The position numbers and the translations under genes are program-made. Below are positions 51,845 to 60,850 of a stretch of DNA of 64,000 nt, piece after piece. The stretch comes from CAZTCJ01 sp964612085 (GTDB lineage Bacteria > Pseudomonadota > Alphaproteobacteria > JAJFIK01). Within the stretch, counting starts at the first letter, position 1. Each line of letters opens with the position of its first letter. The DNA is taken from positions 5,974 through 69,973 of the forward strand of contig CAZTCJ010000010.1 in assembly GCA_964612085.1 (NCBI GenBank), read 5' to 3'. The notes under the pieces are model-generated. The model did no database searches and was not told the origin of the DNA. It worked only from the letters and a program-made list of their open reading frames with translations.

Positions 51845-52126
51845 TCAAGCCATGCCGAGCGCGTGCAGATAGGTGTCGAGCACGGCTTCCTGCTCGTCCC
51901 GTTCAGCCTTGTCCATCTTGCGGATCTTCAGGACCTGGCGCAGCACTTTGGGATCGAAGCCGTTGGCCTTGGCCTCGGCGAAAATGTCCCGGACGTCTGC
52001 GGCCAGTGCCGCCTTTTCTTCTTCCAGGCGCTCGATACGCTCGACGATGGATTTGAGCTGACCGGCCGAAACGCCACCGGGGCGGGAGGACGACTCGCTT
52101 TCTTTGCGAAGGGGCTCTGCTGCCAT
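51845..52126 (-). CDS. gapR: GapR (DUF2312) nucleoid-associated protein
   Basis: 93 residues from the ATG at 52126, which has AGGAGG eight bases upstream. The conserved coiled-coil core SAGQLKSIVERIERLEEEKA and EAKANGFDPKVLRQVLKIRK define DUF2312/GapR. GapR clamps overtwisted DNA ahead of polymerases and replication forks in Caulobacter and is typical of Alphaproteobacteria. The conserved partners DUF1244 and pyk lie 4-7 kb away here rather than adjacent. Confidence 0.93.
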   Translation of the reverse strand: MAAEPLRKESESSSRPGGVSAGQLKSIVERIERLEEEKAALAADVRDIFAEAKANGFDPKVLRQVLKIRKMDKAERDEQEAVLDTYLHALGMA

Positions 52127-52344
52127 GGCTGTGGCCTCCTTGAATGACGGATTGGAAAGACGGTGGACATGCGCGCGGCCCGGGTCCGGGCTGGCGCCTC
52201 TCGAAGGCCGGGGACCATATCCGTGCGCGCGGCGCCCGGCAAGAGGCGGCGTGAGACCGTGGGAAATCAATGGCTTTCCTTGCCCCACTGCCCTTGATAG
52301 CGTGGCCTCCGCGTTGGATGCTCTGGCAGCCGGAGGCGCTGCGC

Positions 52345-53196
52345 GTGATTACGGTCGACGATCTGACATTCGCTTATGGCGGCGGCCCGCCCGCGGTCGA
52401 AAACCTCTCCTTCGAGATCGCGGACGGGGAAATTTTCGGCTTTCTGGGGCCGAGCGGCGCGGGCAAAAGTACGACCCAGAAAATCCTGATCAAGCTCTTG
52501 AAAGGCTTCACCGGCGATGTGCGCGTCATGGGCAAGACGCTCGATGCCTGGGGGGCGGCCTATTTCGAGCATGTGGGCGTGTCCTTCGAACTGCCGAGCC
52601 ACTACCGCAAACTGACGGCCGCCGAGAACCTTCGCTTCTTCGCCCAGTTCTACGAGCGCCCGACCCGTCCGCCCCAGGAGGTTCTGGACCGCGTGGGCCT
52701 GGGCGGCGATGCGGACAAGCGGGTGGAACAGTTCTCCAAGGGCATGCAGATCCGGCTGAACTTCGCCCGCGCCCTTCTGCACAATCCGGACCTTCTGTTT
52801 CTGGACGAACCGACGGCGGGGCTCGATCCGGGGACGGCGCGGCGCATCCGGCAAATCATTCTGGAGGAAAAGGCGCGGGGCACCACCGTGTTTCTCACCA
52901 CCCACGACATGGTGGTGGCCAATGAGCTGTGCGACCGGGTGGGTTTTCTGGTGGACGGCCAGTTGCGCAGTGTCGATGCGCCGGAAGCCTTGCGCCTCAA
53001 GCATGGGCGGCGGGCGGTCAAAGTAACGTACCAGGACGGAGAGTCCCTCAAGACGGAAGAGTTCCCGCTCGACGGTCTGGGCGAGAATGAGCGCTTTCAG
53101 GCCTTGCTCCGGACCCGGCGCATCGAGACCATTCACAGCCAAGAACCGAGCCTGGAGGACGTCTTCATCGCCGTGACCGGGAAACAGCTTTTATGA
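52345..53196 (+). CDS. ABC exporter ATPase (fluoroquinolone-export-like)
   Basis: 283 residues from a GTG at 52345 with GGAGG eight bases before it; an ATG at 52318 and further upstream starts are possible. The domain has Walker A GPSGAGKST, signature FSKGMQIRLNFARALLH, Walker B LLFLDEPTAGLDPG and H-loop LTTHDMVV. FLGPSGAGKSTTQK is a wording shared with the Rv2688c type ATPase. The two permeases follow with a four-base overlap. Substrate unknown; drug export is an inference from the family name only. Confidence 0.85.
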   Translation: MITVDDLTFAYGGGPPAVENLSFEIADGEIFGFLGPSGAGKSTTQKILIKLLKGFTGDVRVMGKTLDAWGAAYFEHVGVSFELPSHYRKLTAAENLRFFAQFYERPTRPPQEVLDRVGLGGDADKRVEQFSKGMQIRLNFARALLHNPDLLFLDEPTAGLDPGTARRIRQIILEEKARGTTVFLTTHDMVVANELCDRVGFLVDGQLRSVDAPEALRLKHGRRAVKVTYQDGESLKTEEFPLDGLGENERFQALLRTRRIETIHSQEPSLEDVFIAVTGKQLL

Positions 53197-53903
53197 GCGC
53201 GTTCCTGGCGAGCCTCACGACCGACGCCCGGTTGCTCTATCGCACCGGCTATGCGCTCGCGACCCTGGTGATTTTCGTCATCCTGCTTTTGATCGTGCTG
53301 CAGATCGCGCGCGTCGATTTCACCGGCTTTGCCGATATCGTCACGGCCATCGTGCTGATCGATCAGGTGGTGTCCTGCCTGATCCTGATCGGCCTGATGA
53401 TCCTGATGGAACGGGGCGAAGGCGCCTTTACCGCGCTTGCCGTCACGCCGCAACCGCCGCTGGCCTATCTGGCCGCCAAGACGGCGGCGGTCAGCACCAT
53501 CTGCGCCAGCGAAATGCTGCTCCTGGTGCTGATCGCCTATGACGGATCGCTGAATATCCCGCTTCTGTTCATTGGCCTTTTCGGCATCGCGGTGATCACG
53601 ACCTTGCTGGGCGTCGTCGCCGTCTGGCCGTTCGATACCATCTTCAAGTTTTTACTGCCCATGATCGGATGGGGCTTTTTCCTTGGGCTGCCGGGCTTCG
53701 GCGTGCTGATCGGCTGGCGCCCGGACTGGCTGATGCTCCATCCCATGGTCCCGCCCCTGACCTTGCTGGAAGGGGCGTTCGTCGATCTCGCGCCGGAGCG
53801 CCTCGCTTACGGTCTCGCCGGAACCGGGATCTGGCTGGTCCTATCGAGCTTCGCGGCCTATAGGGCCCATGGGGCCATCCGCCTGCGGATCGCGGGAGCG
53901 TGA
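53193..53903 (+). CDS. ABC exporter permease subunit 1
   Basis: 236 residues and about six transmembrane helices, with no ATPase motif. It starts four bases before the ATPase stop and resembles the Rv2687c/Rv2686c-type permeases of the same three-gene exporters. The second permease starts four bases after this stop. Confidence 0.8.
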   Translation: MSAFLASLTTDARLLYRTGYALATLVIFVILLLIVLQIARVDFTGFADIVTAIVLIDQVVSCLILIGLMILMERGEGAFTALAVTPQPPLAYLAAKTAAVSTICASEMLLLVLIAYDGSLNIPLLFIGLFGIAVITTLLGVVAVWPFDTIFKFLLPMIGWGFFLGLPGFGVLIGWRPDWLMLHPMVPPLTLLEGAFVDLAPERLAYGLAGTGIWLVLSSFAAYRAHGAIRLRIAGA

Positions 53904-53907
53904 ACCC

Positions 53908-54639
53908 GTGAAAACGCTCCGGATCCTGCGCGCCATCGCCCCCGCCGATCTCGCCAATATCAGCCGCGAATATCTGTTGGCCTTCCTGATCACCCTGCCG
54001 GTGACGGTGGCCCTGCTCTACCGTTTCATGATCCCAGGCCTGAGCGAGACCTTGCAGACGCGCCTCGATTTCGATCTGGCGCCCTATCACCCGCTGCTCA
54101 TGGGCATCTTTATCGGCATGGCGCCGTCGCTGGTGGGTGCCGTCTACGGATTGTTGCTGGTGGACGAGCGGGACGAGCGCACCCTGGCCGCACTCCGTGT
54201 GATGCCGGTGCCCTTCGGCACCTATCTCTCGGCGCGGCTGCTGCTGCCCACGATCCTCTCGGTGATTTTCACCATCGCCGCCTATCCGCTGGCCAACATG
54301 ACGCCGCTGCCGTGGACGACCGTTACCGCGCTCGCGCTGTCGGCGGCAACCTTCGTGCCCGTGGCGGCGCTCACCGTGGTCGGTTTCGCGCCCAATAAGG
54401 TGACGGGGCTCGTGCTGTTCCGCCTGGTGAATACCGCCGCCGCCCTGCCCGCGCTCGCCTTTCTGGCCATCGGCGCCTGGGAGCGGGCGGCCTGGATCGT
54501 CCCCTCATTCTGGCCCATGAAAGCGCTCTGGCTGGCGGCGGAGGGACAGCCTTATGGCTTGGAACTGACGATTGCGCCAATCATGAACATCGTCCTGATG
54601 CTGATCCTCTACCGGCACTTGACGCGGCGCAACGAATAG
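53908..54639 (+). CDS. ABC exporter permease subunit 2
   Basis: 243 residues from a GTG at 53908, six transmembrane helices predicted (about residues 25-45, 64-84, 102-150, 160-180, 190-205 and 215-235). The cytoplasmic loop DERDERTLAALRVMPVPFGT is typical of ABC-2-like permeases. It forms the pore with subunit 1, giving a heteromeric exporter. Confidence 0.8.
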   Translation: MKTLRILRAIAPADLANISREYLLAFLITLPVTVALLYRFMIPGLSETLQTRLDFDLAPYHPLLMGIFIGMAPSLVGAVYGLLLVDERDERTLAALRVMPVPFGTYLSARLLLPTILSVIFTIAAYPLANMTPLPWTTVTALALSAATFVPVAALTVVGFAPNKVTGLVLFRLVNTAAALPALAFLAIGAWERAAWIVPSFWPMKALWLAAEGQPYGLELTIAPIMNIVLMLILYRHLTRRNE

Positions 54640-54642
54640 CGC

Positions 54643-55062
54643 TCAGCAACCGTATTTCGCGCGCATGTGCTTGACGGATGCTTTGATCAGCTTCTCCAGC
54701 ACGCCCATGTCCACATCCGCCAGCTTGTTGACGTAGAGGCACGATTTGCCCGTCTTGTGCTTGCCCAGCCTGGCGAGCAGCGGGGCCTTGTCCTTGAAAT
54801 CGCCCATCACATAGATCGACAGGCTGGCTTTGCGCGGCGAGAAACCGGTCATGCACATGTCGCCTTCCCGGCCGCTGTCATATGTGTAGTGATAGGATCC
54901 GAAGCCGATGATCGACGGGCCCCACATTTTGGCTTTCTCGCCCGTCAGTTTTTCCATCAGCTTCAGGAGGACCCTGGCATCCTCGCGGCGCGTGTCGTTT
55001 TCGACCGATTTCAGAAACGTGCTGACACTGACTTTCGTCGGTTTGGTTATGTTTTCCGACAT
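54643..55062 (-). CDS. DUF1801 family protein
   Basis: 139 residues. The family pattern KLMEKLTGEKAKMWGPSIIG and FGSYHYTYDSGREGDMCMTG, then LGKHKTGKSCLYVNKL, identifies DUF1801 (YdhG-like). It may bind a small molecule in a barrel resembling the frataxin/iron fold of relatives; function unknown. It converges on the exporter operon three bases away. Confidence 0.87.
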   Translation of the reverse strand: MSENITKPTKVSVSTFLKSVENDTRREDARVLLKLMEKLTGEKAKMWGPSIIGFGSYHYTYDSGREGDMCMTGFSPRKASLSIYVMGDFKDKAPLLARLGKHKTGKSCLYVNKLADVDMGVLEKLIKASVKHMRAKYGC

Positions 55063-55231
55063 GATGGCCTCCCTGTTTTAGTCTTTCAGGCCATGCCCCC
55101 TTGATAGGCATGGTCAATCATGCGCCTGTTTGGCCGCCGCGCCAAGGACGAAGACGCTGGACGTCCCATTGGCTTTCCGGGGCGGCAATCGGCTATGCTG
55201 CGCGTCGGAAAATGGCAGGGGACCGAAAACC

Positions 55232-56029
55232 GTGAAGCGGATCCACATCACCGGCGCGCCGAGGAGCGGCACCACGCTCATGCAGACCTTGCTCAGCGCC
55301 TGTTTCGAGATCGACGGCGTGCTTGAGAAGGAACTGCGCCTGTGGCGCGCGCCAGGTCACGGCTATCGCGTGCTGTGCTCGAAACGGCCGGGCGATGAGG
55401 CCCTGGCGCCGGGGCTGATCGGCCTCGATCCCGCGCTCTGGTTCGTCTATATGCTGCGCGATCCGCGCGACGCCATTGTCAGCCGCCACAAGCGCGCGCC
55501 GGATACCTATTGGTCCAATCTGGAGGCCTTCAAGTCGAGCCTCGGTTTTGCCCGCAAGGTCTGGGACCATCCCCGCTTCATCGTGGTGCGTTACGAGGAT
55601 CTAGCCGACGATCCGGATGCGGTGCAACAGCGCTTGAGCGCCGCCATGCCGTTCCTGAAGCAGACGGCGCGCTTTTCCGATTTTCACCGGGTGGTCTCGG
55701 ACGAAGACGTGAAGCAGAAGGCTCTGGGCGGCGTGCGCCCCATCAACAAGGCCAGTATCGGCGTCTGGCGTGCGCACCTGCCGCGCATCAAGGCCCAGCT
55801 CGCGCTCCACGGGCCGATCACCGAGGACCTGATCGCACTTGGCTATGAAAATGATCCACAGTGGGCGGATATTCTGCAAGATGTGGATGCCGAAAACGAG
55901 AAAAGTCTGCGTCCGGAACAGGTTTCGTCCGGCAAACGCCTGCGCCGGGCGGTCCGGCGGCAGATCCACAAGGGGATTTATTTGTCGAAGCGTTTGACAG
56001 GCGCGGTCCGGGAAAAACTGGCGGGGTGA
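55232..56029 (+). CDS. Sulfotransferase-family protein
   Basis: 265 residues from a GTG at 55232, nine bases after GGGGA. The PAPS 5'-phosphosulfate loop is GAPRSGTTLMQTLL and the 3'-phosphate region is MLRDPRDAIVSRHK. A basic C-terminal tail (RRAVRRQIHKGIYLSKRL) could anchor it to membranes. It probably sulfates a carbohydrate or other acceptor. A genuine PAPS synthase is not in the window. The 170 bases upstream hold no gene. Confidence 0.85.
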   Translation: MKRIHITGAPRSGTTLMQTLLSACFEIDGVLEKELRLWRAPGHGYRVLCSKRPGDEALAPGLIGLDPALWFVYMLRDPRDAIVSRHKRAPDTYWSNLEAFKSSLGFARKVWDHPRFIVVRYEDLADDPDAVQQRLSAAMPFLKQTARFSDFHRVVSDEDVKQKALGGVRPINKASIGVWRAHLPRIKAQLALHGPITEDLIALGYENDPQWADILQDVDAENEKSLRPEQVSSGKRLRRAVRRQIHKGIYLSKRLTGAVREKLAG

Positions 56030-56040
56030 GATCTAACCGC

Positions 56041-56181
56041 CCTGGATCCCAGCCTTCGCTGGTATGACGTTTTGCATTTGCCTTTGCCCACCTACTCAAT
56101 CGTCACCCTGGCGGAAGCCAGGGTCCAGAGCAACGCATACGGAGCAAGCGGCCCTGGATCCTGGCTTTCGCCAGGATGACG
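56041..56181. repeat. Three copies of a ~30-bp intergenic repeat
   Basis: The unit (CCTGGATCC, a GGCTT-CGCC hairpin, ATGACG) occurs at 56041-56069 (degraded), inverted at 56101-56130, and at 56152-56181. Copy 3 is a perfect CTGGCTTTCGCCAG-type hairpin. This family is common between genes in Alphaproteobacteria. Confidence 0.8.
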
Positions 56182-56193
56182 GTCATTATACCG

Positions 56194-56499
56194 TCACGCC
56201 CCTGCCTTGGCCTTGCGCCGCGCTTCGAAGGCCGCCTGCTGTTCGGGCGTGGCTTCGGTCTGGTATTTTTCTTTCCACTCGGCATACGGCATGCCGTAGA
56301 CATGCTCGCGCGCCTCGTCCTTGGTGATCGCGATGCCTTCCTGCTCGGCCGCTTCCTGATACCAGTTGGACAGGCAGTTGCGGCAGAAATCCGCCAGGAT
56401 CATCAGCTCGATATTCTGCACATCGCTGCGCTTCTGCAAATGACCGATCAGTTTACGGAAGGCCTGAGCTTCCAGTTTATCGCGCGTGGCGTCGTCCAT
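56194..56499 (-). CDS. DUF1244 family protein
   Basis: 101 residues from the ATG at 56499, which has GGGAGG eight bases upstream. The family core RKLIGHLQKRSDVQNIELMI, LADFCRNCLSNWYQEAA and YGMPYAEWKEKYQ is intact. Function unknown but conserved across Alpha- and Gammaproteobacteria, often beside pyruvate kinase, DUF2312 and DUF1036 genes. The sugar kinase gene precedes it by 20 bases. Confidence 0.9.
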   Translation of the reverse strand: MDDATRDKLEAQAFRKLIGHLQKRSDVQNIELMILADFCRNCLSNWYQEAAEQEGIAITKDEAREHVYGMPYAEWKEKYQTEATPEQQAAFEARRKAKAGA

Positions 56500-56519
56500 C
56501 GATCCATCCTCCCTTGAGG

Positions 56520-57452
56520 TCAACTCGCTTCTTTCGCGCGCAGGTCGCACACATCCTGCGGCACATGGCGCAGCCATTGGCGGGACCCGAAGACCTGCAC
56601 CCGGTCGCCGACAATGCATGAGGCATAGCGCATGGCCTCCTCGAAGCTTAACCCTTTGGCAAAGCCAAGGCAAAAGGCCCCATGGAAGAAATCCCCGGCG
56701 CCCAGCGTATCCACCACCGGCGAGACCCTTTGGACCGGCACCTCGCCGAAGCCCTTGTCCGTCAGGATACGGATGGGGTCCGCGCCCCGGGTCATGGCGG
56801 CATACGGAATACCGTGCTCCCGCAATTCCTGCAGGATGGCGTCGGGTTCCGACGCCGTCGGCGTGCGGAAGGTCTCGCCGACAATGGCGTGACTGATATG
56901 GGGCAACAGGGTCTCCAGACCCTCTTTCCACGACCCGCTGTCGAGGATCACCGGCTTGTCGTAGCGCCGCGCCTCATGCGCCAGCGGCACGGCGGCCTCC
57001 AAGAGCATGCCGTCCACCAGCATGATGTCGATGCCCGAGACATCCGCCTCGCGCATGCGGGCAAGCGTCAAGGGCCGGGAGACGCGCGGCGCGGTCATGG
57101 CCGTGCGGTCGCCATCATCCGCCGTCGTGACGATGGCCGAGACCCGGGGCAGCCGGTCGTCGCGCGCCAGATCCACGATGAAGACCTCGTCGGTGCGCAG
57201 ATCCTCCTTGATCAGGAGGCCGACGGGATGGTTGCCGATGGCCGCCACCAGCCCGGATGTGCCGCCGAGCCGCGTGAACAGCGCCGCCGCATTGGCCGCA
57301 GGGCCGCCGGCGGAGACCGCCAGATCCTGGGCCGGTCGCTTGGTGTTGCGCGCCGGCAGATCGTCGAACAGATATTGGATGTCGAGGGTCGCCGCGCCGA
57401 TGAAAAGCCCGCGCGGGCTTGTGCCTTGGGCCGGTGTTTTTTTCTGTGTCAT
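56520..57452 (-). CDS. PfkB-family carbohydrate kinase
   Basis: 310 residues from the ATG at 57452. The PfkB pattern: SAGGPAANAAALFTRLGG near the N-terminus and the catalytic DTLGAGDFFHGAF (Asp as base) near residue 245. It phosphorylates a sugar or nucleoside; substrate unknown. Its start overlaps the stop of the preceding unknown protein (ATGA), so the pair is co-translated. Confidence 0.88.
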   Translation of the reverse strand: MTQKKTPAQGTSPRGLFIGAATLDIQYLFDDLPARNTKRPAQDLAVSAGGPAANAAALFTRLGGTSGLVAAIGNHPVGLLIKEDLRTDEVFIVDLARDDRLPRVSAIVTTADDGDRTAMTAPRVSRPLTLARMREADVSGIDIMLVDGMLLEAAVPLAHEARRYDKPVILDSGSWKEGLETLLPHISHAIVGETFRTPTASEPDAILQELREHGIPYAAMTRGADPIRILTDKGFGEVPVQRVSPVVDTLGAGDFFHGAFCLGFAKGLSFEEAMRYASCIVGDRVQVFGSRQWLRHVPQDVCDLRAKEAS

Positions 57453-58270
57453 ATCAGATGCTCCGCGACGCAAGTGGGCAAAGAGAGGCCTTTCAACTGG
57501 TCTTCCCGGTGTTTGCGTGTTTCGGGATTGCGAATCTGCTCCAGAACGAACCTATCGAAATCCGCCTCCGGAGCAAGCCGGGAGCGGATATAGTCGAGCG
57601 CGCCGCGCTCGCTTTCGGCTGCAAGCACGGGACGGGGATGGGGAATCGCGGCCAGGCTCAAAGCGCCGTCATCCCGTCCGATCACCCCCTGAATGGCGAT
57701 ATAGGCGGCCGTATTGGTGGGCCGTTCGCCGTTTTCCAGGGTCAGATCAGGGGTGCGCAGGATCGTGTAGGCGTAATGGTGCCCGAGCACTTCCGTGAGA
57801 TCCATGCGCTCGCGCTGGCTGGGCGTCAGATAGTTCACGAACACCCGCACCCGCGCGCCCGGCGTGTGGTGCAGCGTGGCGGGCAACGAGCCGTAACCGG
57901 TGATATGGGCCGCATAGACCACGGAATGATCGGCAAGTTCCGCGCGGATGGTCGGCACCACATCGTCCGTGTCGCGATATTTGCGGGCGAGCTGGGCCGG
58001 AGACGCATTGGAGCCGACGGCGATCACGGGCACGCGCTCGATGAAGAGATCCGCGCGCTGTTTGGGCGACAGCAGATCGCTCAAACCCACCGCCGCGCCG
58101 CCCTCTTCCGCGACCGCCGCCGCGAACTCCTGGGTATCGAACGCGACCAGGGGATAGGCCCGGCCACCCGCATAGAGGAAAGACCGCTCCCACTGCTCGA
58201 ACGGATAGGAGGCGGCGAAAGCCACTTGCTCTTGCGGGCTCAGATTTGCGAGGTAGGAATGGGGGCTCAT
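57449..58270 (-). CDS. Unknown protein with a GGCT-like GSNASP motif
   Basis: 273 residues, cytoplasmic. The segment VIAVGSNASPAQLARKY (about residues 84-100) resembles the phosphate-loop-like YGSNxxP motif of gamma-glutamylcyclotransferase-fold proteins; HTPGARVRVFVNYLTPSQRE and VLGHHYAYTILRTPDLTLE follow. The first 80 residues have no obvious relative. It is translationally coupled to a PfkB kinase, which suggests a shared pathway (sugar or glutathione-linked). Assignment is tentative. Confidence 0.6.
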   Translation of the reverse strand: MSPHSYLANLSPQEQVAFAASYPFEQWERSFLYAGGRAYPLVAFDTQEFAAAVAEEGGAAVGLSDLLSPKQRADLFIERVPVIAVGSNASPAQLARKYRDTDDVVPTIRAELADHSVVYAAHITGYGSLPATLHHTPGARVRVFVNYLTPSQRERMDLTEVLGHHYAYTILRTPDLTLENGERPTNTAAYIAIQGVIGRDDGALSLAAIPHPRPVLAAESERGALDYIRSRLAPEADFDRFVLEQIRNPETRKHREDQLKGLSLPTCVAEHLI

Positions 58271-58350
58271 AAGATGCGTCTGGGTGACCCGTTCGGAAAA
58301 TGGGGGCGGACAACCGGTTCGACCATGTCAAAGGGAGCGGCGGCCTGTCC

Positions 58351-59262
58351 ATGGTCAATACGGCGGACGGCATCACATCGGCTAAAAGCGACGGATTTGC
58401 GCTCGCGGCCCTGGCCTTGGGCGCCATCGCCATCGGCGCCTCGCCGATCTTCGTGCGCCTGGCCGATGTGGGCCCGTTCGCGGCCGCCTTCTGGCGGGTG
58501 GCCCTGGCGATCCCGGCCCTGGCGGTCTGGGCGCTTTACGCCAGCCGGAAATCGGGCGGCCCCGGCCTTTTGCAGATCCCGCCGCGCCTGATCTTCGCGG
58601 CCATGGTGGTGCCCGGCCTGTTCTTCGCGGGCGACCTGATCTTCTGGCACCTGTCGATCCTCAACACCACGGTGACCAATGCGACGCTGTTCGCCAATTT
58701 CTCGCCCGTCATCGTGACCATCGGCGCCTGGACCCTGCTGGGGGAGCGGATCGGGCGCGGTTTCGTGCTCGGGCTTGGCCTGTCGATCGCCGGCGCGGCG
58801 TTGCTCATGGGATCGAGCATCGATCTCGATCCGGATTATATCCTGGGTGACATTTACGGTCTGGTCACAGCGCTCTTTTTCGGCAGCTATGTTCTGGCGG
58901 TGCGGGCGGTGCGTCACCGTATCTCGGCGGCGAGCCTGATGCTGGGCGCCACCATCGTGACGGCACTGGCGCTGCTTCTGGTGTCGCTCATCATGGGCGA
59001 CCGGTTCTGGCCCCGGAGCCTGGACGGCTGGATGGTGCTGGCGGGCCTCGCCCTGATCAGCCATGCGGGCGGACAAGGGCTTCTGGCTTTTGCGTTGGGC
59101 CATCTGCCGGCGAGCTTTTCCTCCCTCGTCATTCTCATCGAACCGGTGGCGGCGGCGATTCTGGGCTGGCTGATCCTGGCCGAAGCCATCACGCCGCTTC
59201 AGGCCCTCGGCGGGGCGGTGATCCTCGCCGGCGTCATCGTCGCGCGCCGGGCATCGAGATAG
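58351..59262 (+). CDS. DMT-superfamily EamA transporter
   Basis: About 303 residues from the ATG at 58351 (an ATG at 58300 is in frame). Ten transmembrane helices in two EamA repeats, with the family wording ASPIFVRLADVGPFAAAFWR and LPASFSSLVILIEPVAAAIL. It exports or imports a small metabolite; substrate unknown. It is divergent from the unknown gene at 58270. Confidence 0.87.
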   Translation: MVNTADGITSAKSDGFALAALALGAIAIGASPIFVRLADVGPFAAAFWRVALAIPALAVWALYASRKSGGPGLLQIPPRLIFAAMVVPGLFFAGDLIFWHLSILNTTVTNATLFANFSPVIVTIGAWTLLGERIGRGFVLGLGLSIAGAALLMGSSIDLDPDYILGDIYGLVTALFFGSYVLAVRAVRHRISAASLMLGATIVTALALLLVSLIMGDRFWPRSLDGWMVLAGLALISHAGGQGLLAFALGHLPASFSSLVILIEPVAAAILGWLILAEAITPLQALGGAVILAGVIVARRASR

Positions 59263-59410
59263 AAACGCGGTCCATCCTTTTTGCCCACACCCGCGCGTGG
59301 ACATTTCCACAACAGATCACACCTTTCTCATGCCCACAGGCTTGATGCGCATCGACGCGGGCCATGCAAGCCGATAGGGTGGCGCCGCGATTCTGAGGAG
59401 GAGCTTAGGC

Positions 59411-60850
59411 ATGCAACGCCGCTGCCGCTGTGTGAAGATCATCGCCACGCTTGGTCCCTCGTCGTCCACACCGTCCGAAATCGCTGCTTTGCACGAAGCC
59501 GGTGCCGACGTCTTCCGGATCAATATGAGCCACGCCGACCACGACACGCTGGACCGCCTGCACGGCGCGATCCGCCAGGTCGAGGAAGAGAGCGGACGGC
59601 CGATCGGCATTCTCGTGGATCTTCAAGGCCCCAAGCTGCGGGTCGGAAAATTCGCCAACGGATCAGTGCGCCTGGAAAAGGGCGCGCGGTTCCGTCTCGA
59701 CCTGGACGAAGCGCCGGGCGACGAGACCCGCGTGCGCCTGCCCCATCCGGAGATCTTCGAAGCGGTGCGGGCGGGCAATATCCTGCTTCTGGACGATGGC
59801 CGGATCCGCCTGAAGGTGCTGGAGACCAATGGGGATTTCGCCGAGACGGAAGTGACCCTCGGCGGCAAGCTGTCGGACCGCAAGGGCGTCAACGTGCCCG
59901 ACACGGTGCTCAATCTCTCCGCCCTGTCGCGCAAGGACCAACAGGATCTGGACCGGGCGCTCCATCTGGGCGTGGACTGGATCGCGCTGTCCTTCGTGCA
60001 GCGTCCGGAAGACGTGGCCAGAGCCCGAAAGCTGGTGGCGGGCCGCGCCGCCATCCTGTCGAAGATCGAAAAACCCTCCGCCCTGCAGCATCTGGATCAG
60101 ATCATTCTCGATTCCGACGCGGTGATGGTCGCCCGCGGCGATCTGGGCGTGGAGCTGCCGGTGGAGCAAGTGCCCGGCTGGCAAAAGCGCATCACGCGGC
60201 TCGCCCGCCATCACGGCAAGCCCGTGGTGGTCGCCACCCAGATGCTGGAATCGATGATCCAGTCGCCCATGCCGACCCGGGCGGAGGTTTCCGACGTCTC
60301 GACCGCCGTCTTCGAAGGCGCGGACGCCATCATGCTGTCGGCTGAATCGGCGGCGGGCGACTACCCGGTCGAAGCGGTCTCCACCATGGACCAGATCGGC
60401 CAGACGGTGGAATCGGACATCAATTACCGCAGCATCGTGGAAGCGGCCCGCACCGCCAGCGAAGACACGACGGCCGATGCCATCATGGGCGCCGCGCGCT
60501 CGGTGGCGGAAACCCTCAACCTGTCCTCCATCGTCTGTTACACGAGTTCCGGCTCGACGGCGCTGCGGGCCGCGCGGGAACGTCCGCGTGCGCCGATTCT
60601 GGCCTTGACGCCAATCCAGGCGACGGCGCGGCGGCTGACCCTGACCTGGGGCACGCACTGTGTGCATACGGAAGATGCCCAGGATGTGGACGATATGCTG
60701 CGCAAGGCCTGCGCCATCGCCACCGGCCACGGCTTCGCCAAGACCGGCGACCGGGTCGTCGTCACCGCAGGGGTTCCCTTCGGCACGCCGGGCGCCACCA
60801 ATCTCTTGCGGATCGCCTTTGTCGGCGGCGTGGCATCATGCAGCCCCTGA
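59411..60850 (+). CDS. pyk: Pyruvate kinase
   Basis: 479 residues. Family hallmarks: KIIATLGPSSSTPSEIAALH, VFRINMSHADHDT, DLQGPKLRVG, ILSKIEKPSALQHLDQII (catalytic lysine), MVARGDLGVELPVEQVP, PVVVATQMLESMI and DAIMLSAESAAGDYPVEAV. The C-terminal domain is full length. It makes pyruvate and ATP from phosphoenolpyruvate. The GNAT gene downstream starts inside the last codons (13-base overlap). Confidence 0.96.
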   Translation: MQRRCRCVKIIATLGPSSSTPSEIAALHEAGADVFRINMSHADHDTLDRLHGAIRQVEEESGRPIGILVDLQGPKLRVGKFANGSVRLEKGARFRLDLDEAPGDETRVRLPHPEIFEAVRAGNILLLDDGRIRLKVLETNGDFAETEVTLGGKLSDRKGVNVPDTVLNLSALSRKDQQDLDRALHLGVDWIALSFVQRPEDVARARKLVAGRAAILSKIEKPSALQHLDQIILDSDAVMVARGDLGVELPVEQVPGWQKRITRLARHHGKPVVVATQMLESMIQSPMPTRAEVSDVSTAVFEGADAIMLSAESAAGDYPVEAVSTMDQIGQTVESDINYRSIVEAARTASEDTTADAIMGAARSVAETLNLSSIVCYTSSGSTALRAARERPRAPILALTPIQATARRLTLTWGTHCVHTEDAQDVDDMLRKACAIATGHGFAKTGDRVVVTAGVPFGTPGATNLLRIAFVGGVASCSP

